Positions 36,200-43,983 of a stretch of DNA of 64,000 nucleotides are shown piece after piece. The DNA comes from Lachnoanaerobaculum sanguinis. GTDB lineage: Bacteria > Bacillota > Clostridia > Lachnospirales > Lachnospiraceae. The position numbers and the translations under genes were made by a program. Under the pieces are notes generated by a model. It had not been told where the DNA came from, did no database searches, and saw only the letters and a program-made list of their open reading frames with translations. The stretch spans positions 124,001-188,000 of the forward strand of contig NZ_BTHK01000004.1 in the NCBI RefSeq assembly GCF_033242365.1, in the 5' to 3' direction. Positions within the stretch are counted from its first letter, which is position 1. Every line of letters starts with the position of its first letter.

Positions 36200-37537
36200 C
36201 TATTCTAAAGCATCATAAACATTGGACGGTGTAAGTTCAGTAGTAATTTCAGAACCTGTCAGCTTTTCTTTTTTATTAATCATATCTATCAAATATTCCT
36301 GATCCCCGTTACGATAACCACCATTTTTATTGCGATAGAATCTTGAAATATCTTTATCATATGTAAAACATGCAAACATTGGGGACGTTTCACCATCATA
36401 AAACGACTCTACCAGTATAGTGTTATCATTATAAACTTCAAAAACATTAGCATATTCATCAAAAGTCTTGTAAGCCTTTCCATCTATGGCTTCATATATA
36501 CAATAATCATCCCATCCATCTTTATGATCTTTGATAATGAGTTCATCTTTGCCGTCACCTGTAATATCTAAAAGCTTAAACTTTACCGGTATATCGCCTT
36601 CAGCATTATAATTTATCAAAAATTCTCTGTATACCTCTTTATACTCTTTTGACGTGCTGCTATGTTTCTTTTTGTCATTATAAACAATATTTGACACATC
36701 CATCTTATTGACCGATATTTCTATATTATCAGGATTAAGCAAGGTATCAATATCAGGCATACTCAATTTTATTTTATTGCCTTCCGCCATATTCATTACT
36801 GTACTTACCTTATCATCGTCTTTATCCAATTGTTCAAATCTTGATACTACCGAATCATAACTATAAACTTCATCGGACTCTGCATCATTTTTATTGTAGT
36901 TAAACAATATAGTATTATTATTCAGGATAAATGAACTGTTATAATCACATAATTTGAGACATAGAGTCACCGCCTTGCCGTCTATAACTTCAAATACCCA
37001 TAATACACCGTCACTATCACCATCTTTTCGTCTTTGATAGACTAAGATTTCGTCTTTATTATCTCCGGTAATATCCATAAGCTTCATATAATATGAGTAC
37101 AGAGGATCATCATCTATAGAATTATAGTCATTCACATCTTTATACAAATAGATTGTGTCCTCTTCTCCTATAACTCCTGTCCTATAGAAATTCATCAGTA
37201 TATCTTTATATACTTTCCTACTGTTCAATGCTTCAAGCTTCTCTTTCTGCTCCTTTGTAAGTTCGTCAAAACCATGCAACTTTTCCAACACTTCATCCGC
37301 ATCTTCATTCATATCAGACTTTTGATATGCCTCAACAAGCAAAAGATATGCTTCTACATTCATCGGATCCATAGAAATAGCCCTGTTTAACCTTACTATC
37401 GCCTTTTTATAATCCTCTGACAGTAAGTACTTTTGTGCGCTCTTTATCTGCACACCGGCACGCATTGATGAAATCTTGGCACAACCTGTAAATACCAGCG
37501 ATAAACCAATCACCGATGCTAAAACAATTTTTTTCAT
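36200..37537 (-). CDS. TPR lipoprotein with two D-x-TGDG-type halves
   Basis: This 445-residue paralogue of the gene at 34849 has lipobox VFTGC, TPR (about 30-92), and halves marked by DITGDNKDEILV (about 157) and DITGDGKDELII (about 325). The first loop has Asn for Gly. A lysine/serine linker (about 285-300) joins the halves. AGGAGG-type sites precede both genes and they probably share a transcript. Function not known. Confidence 0.85.
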   Translation of the reverse strand: MKKIVLASVIGLSLVFTGCAKISSMRAGVQIKSAQKYLLSEDYKKAIVRLNRAISMDPMNVEAYLLLVEAYQKSDMNEDADEVLEKLHGFDELTKEQKEKLEALNSRKVYKDILMNFYRTGVIGEEDTIYLYKDVNDYNSIDDDPLYSYYMKLMDITGDNKDEILVYQRRKDGDSDGVLWVFEVIDGKAVTLCLKLCDYNSSFILNNNTILFNYNKNDAESDEVYSYDSVVSRFEQLDKDDDKVSTVMNMAEGNKIKLSMPDIDTLLNPDNIEISVNKMDVSNIVYNDKKKHSSTSKEYKEVYREFLINYNAEGDIPVKFKLLDITGDGKDELIIKDHKDGWDDYCIYEAIDGKAYKTFDEYANVFEVYNDNTILVESFYDGETSPMFACFTYDKDISRFYRNKNGGYRNGDQEYLIDMINKKEKLTGSEITTELTPSNVYDALE

Positions 37538-37565
37538 AATCCTCCAACCAATTGAATTGCCGGCA

Positions 37566-37595
37566 AAAACCCCACATCCACTGATGTAGGGTTTT
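37566..37595 (-). terminator. Rho-independent terminator after the secreted repeat protein
   Basis: AAAACCCCACATC pairs with GATGTAGGGTTTT (one imperfect pair). On the minus strand TTTTT follows. It ends the gene at 37613 and isolates it from the lipoprotein pair. Confidence 0.7.
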
Positions 37596-37612
37596 ATATA
37601 TTTTAATTAAAA

Positions 37613-38377
37613 TTAGTTTTTATCTACAACAAATGAATAACCATAATCACTGAATTTTGTTTTTAATCTAGTTCCATCAAATTTCACTGTATCATAACCA
37701 GTCGTTAATCTCCATGCTATGTGTCCATTCACCTCTTTACCTGCTGCAAATTTGAAATCAGTTCCACTACCGGTTACACGATATCTCATTCTAATCTCAT
37801 CTCCATACGAGTCATCGTAGTAAATCTCCGCAAATACTTCTCCTCTATCTTCATAAATGTAAACATCAACATCTTGCTTATAACCACTATCATATGCATA
37901 TCCCGAATACGTTCCGAGCAAATCCGATAGTGAATACTCCGACTTATTGTTCCTATATGTGCTCTGTTGCGTTGAATTTGTACTTGCAGTATAATTATTT
38001 GTCTTCATCTTTCCATCACTACCAAGCACATAGCCACCTACACTTTGATTGGTAACCATCACTCCGTTGCCACCCATATAGTACCAGTCTCCACCTGACT
38101 GTACCCATTGGTTTACTGCCATAGCACCATTTGAGTTCATATAATACCATGCGCCGTTTGACAGTACCCACTCGTTGCTTGCCATCTTATAGTCACCCTT
38201 GACATAATACCATGTCTGACTATTTGCACCTTGCACCCATCTGTTTGCTGTAGCTCTTCCATTTTCATGGTACTCCCATGTTGAACCGTTTGCCACCCAA
38301 TCTCCCGCAAAAACCGGCATGGTCAGCGAAACAGAACTAACAATTGCTAATGCTGCAATCAAACCTACTTTTCTCAT
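37613..38377 (-). CDS. Secreted wall-repeat protein with small beta domain
   Basis: The 254 residues have a signal peptide ending MPVFAG and about five wall-binding repeats (about 27-130: GSTWEYHENGRATANRW, GAWYYMNSNGAMAVNQW, GDWYYMGGNGVMV). A C-terminal beta-rich domain of about 95 residues has LLGTYSGYAYDSGY and alternating aromatic strands. No catalytic residues stand out; a small barrel or ligand-binding fold is likely. It has its own terminator, and AGGATT lies before the ATG. Confidence 0.75.
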   Translation of the reverse strand: MRKVGLIAALAIVSSVSLTMPVFAGDWVANGSTWEYHENGRATANRWVQGANSQTWYYVKGDYKMASNEWVLSNGAWYYMNSNGAMAVNQWVQSGGDWYYMGGNGVMVTNQSVGGYVLGSDGKMKTNNYTASTNSTQQSTYRNNKSEYSLSDLLGTYSGYAYDSGYKQDVDVYIYEDRGEVFAEIYYDDSYGDEIRMRYRVTGSGTDFKFAAGKEVNGHIAWRLTTGYDTVKFDGTRLKTKFSDYGYSFVVDKN

Positions 38378-38427
38378 CTCTAATCCTCCATAAGGTATTT
38401 ATTAAATTAGTTTTAAACAACTAATTA

Positions 38428-39024
38428 TTATTTAAATTTGATATCGTTTTCTATCAATTCACCATTATCTGCTTTTAACACTGTAAATTCTCCATCCCCA
38501 GTCTCATTTCCTACACGCTTACCTGCCGAACTGTAAATATCTCCATTATTATATCTTAAGTAGCTCTTGCCATCACTTCCCACAACATGTTTTGGCAAAG
38601 TATAACTCCATATTTTGAAGAAGAACATTAACCAAAAAAATCCGACCTTCGTCATTGTACCTAGAGCTGTCATTATCATATGTATGATAAGCTTTCCACG
38701 CAAATCTTCAGGGCAATTTTTATATGTAATTACATAAATTAAAATTCCTAATATTAATGCTCCTAAACCACATAGTAGCAATATGGGTGCTGATACTACT
38801 TCCAAAAATCCTTCAGTTACTATCCAATTATATCCCATCATATCCAATACAGAGCCAAAAATCAAAATAGCACCAAGTCCAGTAAAATCAAACGCAAAAA
38901 AAGCTCTCCATCTTCCGTATATCTTAAATGTCTTATACGGAGATGTAATAGAGCTCTCTTTGAAAGCACAAAACACCATTGCAACTATTAATACAATTCC
39001 CAAAAATATTCCTATTCCACTCAT
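38428..39024 (-). CDS. Four-helix membrane protein of unknown function
   Basis: The ATG at 39024 (GGAG eight bases upstream) gives 198 residues. Four transmembrane helices are predicted at about 3-20, 45-62, 78-102 and 112-140. A soluble C terminus of about 50 residues carries repeated short strand motifs (YLRYNNGDIYSSAGKRV). I do not recognise the family. Its promoter, ribosome site and first 29 codons are also present as a truncated copy at 4743-4906, about 34 kb away. Confidence 0.75.
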   Translation of the reverse strand: MSGIGIFLGIVLIVAMVFCAFKESSITSPYKTFKIYGRWRAFFAFDFTGLGAILIFGSVLDMMGYNWIVTEGFLEVVSAPILLLCGLGALILGILIYVITYKNCPEDLRGKLIIHMIMTALGTMTKVGFFWLMFFFKIWSYTLPKHVVGSDGKSYLRYNNGDIYSSAGKRVGNETGDGEFTVLKADNGELIENDIKFK

Positions 39025-39061
39025 CAATATTCTCCTTAATGTGAATTTTTGTTATAGCTTT

Positions 39062-39090
39062 AGTTTAAATCTGTATTAATATATTGTCAA
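39062..39090 (-). promoter_or_regulatory. Sigma-A-type promoter of the four-helix protein
   Basis: On the minus strand TTGACA (39090-39085) and TAAACT (39067-39062) are 17 bases apart, 37 bases before the ATG. It is nearly identical to the promoter at 4878-4906. Confidence 0.72.
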
Positions 39091-39177
39091 GCATTTATTA
39101 ATTTTTTCTTACTATTGGTATATGTGTTACTAAAACCTTTTTTATTATTATCATTATAATAATAAAAAAGGATAAAC

Positions 39178-39570
39178 CTATAAAAGTTTATCCAAAGTGG
39201 TTTTCTGTAATTCTCTGTTCAATGCGCTTTGTATTCTTGTAAACTCTTTGTTCAGCATACATTCTCCACATCTGTTATTGATACAATCAAAGCCTTCTCT
39301 TATACATTCAGTAATACTCATGTCCTCGCCTAATGCAATACATATATCAAACAATGTGGTATTTGAAAGGTCGCATTTTAAATAGTATCCGCCGTTGACT
39401 CCTCTCATACTTCCAATCAATTTTGATTTCAACAGACTGTTTAAAACTTTATATGTAATAGCTTGTGGTAAATGTTCTTTTTTAGCCACCTCAGTTGCCG
39501 AAACTTTTGTCCCCTCTTTTAATGCTCTAATAATTCTTACAGCATAGTCCATTTCCCTGGTTATTAACAA
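39178..39570 (-). CDS. Rrf2-family iron-sulfur transcription regulator
   Basis: These 130 residues have an N-terminal winged helix (VRIIRALKEG, ...VNGGYYL wing) and a Cys cluster: Cys89, Cys96, Cys101 and Cys104 (CIREGFDCINNRCGEC). This is the spacing expected of IscR/NsrR-type Rrf2 sensors of iron-sulfur status, redox or nitric oxide. The start is TTG at 39570, seven bases after AGGGGG. An alternative ATG at 39552 would cut into the conserved first helix. No obvious target sits next to it; the gene stands alone. Confidence 0.87.
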   Translation of the reverse strand: MLITREMDYAVRIIRALKEGTKVSATEVAKKEHLPQAITYKVLNSLLKSKLIGSMRGVNGGYYLKCDLSNTTLFDICIALGEDMSITECIREGFDCINNRCGECMLNKEFTRIQSALNRELQKTTLDKLL

Positions 39571-39659
39571 TTTGTCCCCCTAAACATTTAGTCTCTTAAT
39601 AGTTAATGACTTTTATTTTGATAGAATAATCTTAACATAACACATCTAATTTTTCTATT

Positions 39660-39699
39660 AAAATAAAAGGTAGACATGTGATAATCTACCTTTTATTTT
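39660..39699 (-). terminator. Rho-independent terminator
   Basis: AAAATAAAAGGTAGA (39660-39674) pairs perfectly with TCTACCTTTTATTTT (39685-39699), just after the lipoprotein gene at 39702. On the minus strand T-rich bases close the stem. Confidence 0.8.
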
Positions 39700-39701
39700 T
39701 A

Positions 39702-40877
39702 CTAACTGGGGCTTAAAGTAGTAGTATAATTATAATCATCTACATATGGAATTATTTCACTATTAAAAAATGATTTCAAATCTTGATATCCGCTATATCT
39801 ATAGTTTCCAACATTAAATGAGCCGTCTTCATCTAATATATCAGATGTTGTACTATCACCTCCAAAGCCTAAAGACCATTCTCCTTTTGCTGAAAGCACC
39901 AGATTTGAATAGCGGACATAATCATAATACTCTACAGCTTGAACCGGGTCAGGATTTATTGCCTGAATTTTATATACCATATATACAAAATTATCATACA
40001 ATCCCCATCTAGTATTATCTTCCTTTAAAGATAATACATAATTGCCTTCATATGTTATGCTGGTCAAGTTATCCGGTTTACTCCAGTAGTCGTTAATATG
40101 ATCTCTAATTTCATTTTCTCCGTCAGATATTAACTCATTCATAGAATTCTCAGGTACATCAATAGTACTTGTAATATAAGCATCCAGCCCCTCACAGATA
40201 TATTGTTTTGTATGTTCTGATATTATAGAACCATACTTTTCCACGAATTCTCGATCACTTATATTTTGTTTTGCTCTGACTTTTATGGCATCACCCACCT
40301 TAATATTTGAAGTTTTATCCGCTTCAAAGTATATATCTTTTATTTCCTTTCTGTCACTATCTTCATTTATATGTGCACTTACATGAGGAGAAGTTCCTGA
40401 AAATTCAACTGTAATATAATCAAAAGGATTAAACTTATCTACTTCTTCCAAGCTCTCTATTTTATATTCTATATCTGAACAAGTAAGCTCAACTTTAAAA
40501 TACTCCTCGGCAAGTTCCTCATCAAAATTTACTTTTACCTTTATAATGTCACCATTACTTAGATGATTGTCTGTATCCATTTCCATCTGCACACAGGTAT
40601 CCAACAAAAGTTTCGAATCATCCATAGAAGATTTTAGAGAATGTTCCTTAACAAAATCATGTCTACTCTCTTTTTTATTGAACTTGATCTTTTTGCCATA
40701 GTCTTTCTCAAACTTTTTATAGTCCAGCGACACCTCTGCAGTTCCTATTGAATCATATCCGGTTGCTGATACTTTAATATAATCATCCAATGCTACAGTC
40801 TTTTTCCCACAACCTGTAAGCCACATAAGTAAAATAACTGAAATAACTATAAATAAACCTCTCTGTTTTATCTTCAT
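39702..40877 (-). CDS. Lipoprotein without TPR, unknown function
   Basis: The ATG at 40877 is preceded by GGAGG; a TTG 12 bases upstream is the weaker choice. The 391-residue protein has lipobox LTGC and a long beta-rich region. Two repeats have the pattern ...G-D-x-I-K-V-K/R (about 115 and 190), which look like related immunoglobulin-like or YHYH-type domains. It ends with a domain rich in Tyr/Asp. It is the only lipoprotein of this region lacking TPRs, and sits 25 bases from the TPR lipoprotein upstream. I cannot assign a family. Confidence 0.7.
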   Translation of the reverse strand: MKIKQRGLFIVISVILLMWLTGCGKKTVALDDYIKVSATGYDSIGTAEVSLDYKKFEKDYGKKIKFNKKESRHDFVKEHSLKSSMDDSKLLLDTCVQMEMDTDNHLSNGDIIKVKVNFDEELAEEYFKVELTCSDIEYKIESLEEVDKFNPFDYITVEFSGTSPHVSAHINEDSDRKEIKDIYFEADKTSNIKVGDAIKVRAKQNISDREFVEKYGSIISEHTKQYICEGLDAYITSTIDVPENSMNELISDGENEIRDHINDYWSKPDNLTSITYEGNYVLSLKEDNTRWGLYDNFVYMVYKIQAINPDPVQAVEYYDYVRYSNLVLSAKGEWSLGFGGDSTTSDILDEDGSFNVGNYRYSGYQDLKSFFNSEIIPYVDDYNYTTTLSPS

Positions 40878-40902
40878 TTTCTCCTCCAAAAATACGCTGA
40901 TT

Positions 40903-42369
40903 TTAATACATTAGAGTTACTTCCGAATTGGAATCCATCTTCCAATCATTTATAAAGTCCCATCCCATTTTTATATATGTGTCTATACTCATTAATTCAT
41001 TGTATGTTACATATCCGTTTTTATTTCCTTTTTGCAATGCTATATTACCTTTGCATACAGCAAAATTACTAATAATATCTAAAAATAAGCCATTACCGTA
41101 TCCAACTATATCTGTTGTTTCAACAACAGAAGAATTTACTTCTCCATCAGCACCGGAGGCTGATATTCCACTTACATATGTATATCCTATATCATTACTT
41201 CCATAAATCGGACCTCTCACGATACATCTGTCTATAGTAGAACTGTCAAGCCATGGTGAAATCCCTGCCGCCATCGTATTATAATCATTTGATGACGCTT
41301 TTATATAAGCTTCTACTACACAATTAGATATAACCGATGCATTCTCTGCACTTGCAGTTATACCACCGCTTCTGGCATATGCATCACCTGACCCTAAAGT
41401 TAGTATTTCTCCTTTTACTAAACATTTTTCGATAGTACCATTCAGCAGTTTTCCACATATTCCGGCTGAATTAGCCATAAGAGTACCATTTCCACCAACT
41501 TGCAAGTCAATATCTGTATCAATAATCAGATCTGATACTGTGCCTCCATTTATCACACCAAACAATCCGGCATTATATGAATCGCTTGTGTTCTTATTTA
41601 TTCTGAATTTTATAGTATGCCCATTGCCCAAAAGTCTTCCTTTAAATGGTCGTTCTTCCGTACCTATCGGCTCCCAATCACCTAATTCAATATCATTTGT
41701 CAGTTCATAGCTTCCATCAGGATTTGAGTTGATTCTCTCAATATCTTCTCTCGTACTGACTTTTATAGTAGACTTATTACCCTCTGATTTTTTATTTGTA
41801 ATTTTATATTTTACAGATACTTCATCATACTTTTTTCCGGTGTCATCTGTAGTATAAGTCTTTAGCAGATAAGTTCCTTCTCTCTTTATACTAATTGGTG
41901 TTATATACTTGGTATCCGGCATTAAAATATCATCTGAATCATTTTCAACTTTATAATGAATCTCATAGTTATTTTTATTAGTTAAATATATTGTAATTGG
42001 CTTTGAATATTCACCTGATGGCTCTGAAATATGAACAAATGCACCCAGTTCTGCCTCTTTTTCTTTAATTTTATCAAGGTCCTCACCGGACATATTTTTT
42101 ATTTCCTTTGCCATACTCAAAATTTTATCGGCTTTATCAATATCTCCTACTTTTTGATATGTATCGGCAAGTAAAATATAGCTTTCTACATTCTTAGGTT
42201 CTATTTTAATAGCTTTATTAAGCCTTACAATCGCCTTTTCATAGTCTTCCGACAATAAATACTTCTCAGCACTCTTTAGTTGTATACTTGCTCTCATAGA
42301 AGCAATATTTGCACATCCGGTCAAAAGCATGATGCTAAATAAAAACAATACCACATACTTTCTCTTCAT
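40903..42369 (-). CDS. TPR lipoprotein with chitobiase-like domain and GLUG-type beta-helix
   Basis: The start is the ATG at 42369 (MKRKYVV...); the ribosome site is weak. The 488 residues have lipobox LLTGC and TPR (about 30-95). A chitobiase-like beta domain follows (about 112-195: YEIHYKVEN, PISIKREGTYLLKT). The C-terminal half has at least five GLUG-type turns (YNAGLFGVINGGTVSDL, SAGICGKLLNGTIEKCL, RSGGITASAENASVISNC). GLUG motifs occur in IgA-protease-type and other surface beta-helices. It is the only member of the 14-gene TPR family with this module, which underlines how freely C-terminal modules are exchanged. Confidence 0.82.
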   Translation of the reverse strand: MKRKYVVLFLFSIMLLTGCANIASMRASIQLKSAEKYLLSEDYEKAIVRLNKAIKIEPKNVESYILLADTYQKVGDIDKADKILSMAKEIKNMSGEDLDKIKEKEAELGAFVHISEPSGEYSKPITIYLTNKNNYEIHYKVENDSDDILMPDTKYITPISIKREGTYLLKTYTTDDTGKKYDEVSVKYKITNKKSEGNKSTIKVSTREDIERINSNPDGSYELTNDIELGDWEPIGTEERPFKGRLLGNGHTIKFRINKNTSDSYNAGLFGVINGGTVSDLIIDTDIDLQVGGNGTLMANSAGICGKLLNGTIEKCLVKGEILTLGSGDAYARSGGITASAENASVISNCVVEAYIKASSNDYNTMAAGISPWLDSSTIDRCIVRGPIYGSNDIGYTYVSGISASGADGEVNSSVVETTDIVGYGNGLFLDIISNFAVCKGNIALQKGNKNGYVTYNELMSIDTYIKMGWDFINDWKMDSNSEVTLMY

Positions 42370-42409
42370 AGTCAACTCTTATCCTTAATCCTCTCTAAAC
42401 AATGAATTT

Positions 42410-43786
42410 CTATTCTCCAAGTGCCGTATCAATATTATCATATGTCAGCTCGGTATTTATATCCTCTGAAGTCAACTTTACCTTCTTTTCCAGCAATTTG
42501 TTCAGATATTCAAGATCACCATCTCTATATTGTCCGGCTTTTTCCATGTAAAATCTTGATATATCTCTATTATATTTATAATATTTAAACTGCTTGGTAT
42601 CATCTAAATATTCCCTACCACACAATATGGAATTATCATCAAAAACTCTGAACAACTCCCCATATTCCCCATAAATATCAAGATAAAGTTTACCATCTAC
42701 AACACTATATATATCCACAAAATAATTCGATTCATCATATATCCGTTTAATAATCAGCTCATCTCTATTGTCACCTGTAATATCTGCAAGTTTAAAAAAA
42801 TATTCATACGTATCATCACTATCAATAATGTTATTCAATCTCTTCCTATAACGTTCCTTATAATCTTCGTTTTTATTATTTTTGTCTCCGGAGTTTTTAC
42901 TCTTATTATTTTCTTCAACATCAATATCATCAATATCCGGAACCTCCATTGAATCTACAGCCTCTTTGATTCTGTCAGGATTCACACGATTGACTATATC
43001 ATCTGAGCTGAGTATAACTTTATTATCCGATATCAACTGTTTTGTTTCCTCTATCTCTTTACTTTTGCTGTCTTTATCTAATTTCATATAGCGTACTATT
43101 GAAGAATTCCATCCTAATACAACCAGATTATCTTTATCTGACGAACTATAATCCTGTACAACATTACCGTTCTCAGCAAATATGACAGGTGAGCTTAAAA
43201 AACTAATTCGTACCGCTTTTCCTTTTATTAACTTAAACGGCACAATATATTCACTGCTACCATCTTTATCTTTTTTTGAAATAATTATTTCATCTTGACC
43301 GTCACCTGTTATATCCGCTAATGTAAAGTAATAATAGTCAGGAACTTTATCACTATCCAGAGAATCTATTTCATTTACACCACTGTAAAAATACAGTTCA
43401 TCATCATCACCTATAATACCTGTTTTATAGAAATTGTTGAGTATATCACTATATATTCTCTTGCTGTCAAGTAAGCAAACTTTCTCCTCCTGTGTGCCGC
43501 TTAGTCTCACATCGTCCAAATCACGAAGCTTGTCGATAGTATCCTCGGCCTCTTTTTGTTCTCCGGCCTTCACATATGCATCTGCAAGCATTATATATGC
43601 ATCTACATTTTTACTTTGTATAGACACAGCTCTTTTCAACTTATTTATAGCTTTATCATAATTCTCAGCCTTCATGCTTTTTTTTGCACTCTTTATCTGC
43701 ATATCCGCTATAGTAGACGAAATACCGGAGCAACCTGTCAAAAGCACCGCGCCAAACAATAAACCAATGAAACTTCTTTTTTTCAT
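42410..43786 (-). CDS. TPR lipoprotein with two D-x-TGDG halves
   Basis: These 458 residues have lipobox LLTGC (Cys19) and TPR (about 30-95, with IQSKNVDAYIMLADAYV). Two acidic-loop halves follow (DITGDGQDEIII near 158; DITGDNRDELII near 332). The C-terminal half is very close to that of the gene at 3167 (RAGQYRDGDLEYLNKLLEKKVKLT-type stretch, shared YNRDISRFYMEKAG), although the two genes lie 39 kb apart. That supports exchange between the distant arrays. Confidence 0.85.
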   Translation of the reverse strand: MKKRSFIGLLFGAVLLTGCSGISSTIADMQIKSAKKSMKAENYDKAINKLKRAVSIQSKNVDAYIMLADAYVKAGEQKEAEDTIDKLRDLDDVRLSGTQEEKVCLLDSKRIYSDILNNFYKTGIIGDDDELYFYSGVNEIDSLDSDKVPDYYYFTLADITGDGQDEIIISKKDKDGSSEYIVPFKLIKGKAVRISFLSSPVIFAENGNVVQDYSSSDKDNLVVLGWNSSIVRYMKLDKDSKSKEIEETKQLISDNKVILSSDDIVNRVNPDRIKEAVDSMEVPDIDDIDVEENNKSKNSGDKNNKNEDYKERYRKRLNNIIDSDDTYEYFFKLADITGDNRDELIIKRIYDESNYFVDIYSVVDGKLYLDIYGEYGELFRVFDDNSILCGREYLDDTKQFKYYKYNRDISRFYMEKAGQYRDGDLEYLNKLLEKKVKLTSEDINTELTYDNIDTALGE

Positions 43787-43944
43787 TTTATACCCCTTTA
43801 TTATGTATATATTATTCTAATGTTTTCAAGTATAGTTTTGCATAAATAAAGCTATATACAACATTTAAACTTGCAAAAAATTGTATCATAAACTTAATAC
43901 TAAGTCATTAAAAAATAATAAAAAAATAATATTTCTTAATAAAA

Positions 43945-43975
43945 AAAGCTGATATCCAACTTGAATATCAGCTTT
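43945..43975 (-). terminator. Rho-independent terminator of the flavin reductase gene
   Basis: AAAGCTGATAT (43945-43955) pairs perfectly with ATATCAGCTTT (43965-43975), followed on the minus strand by seven T. Confidence 0.85.
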
Positions 43976-43983
43976 ATATTTAA

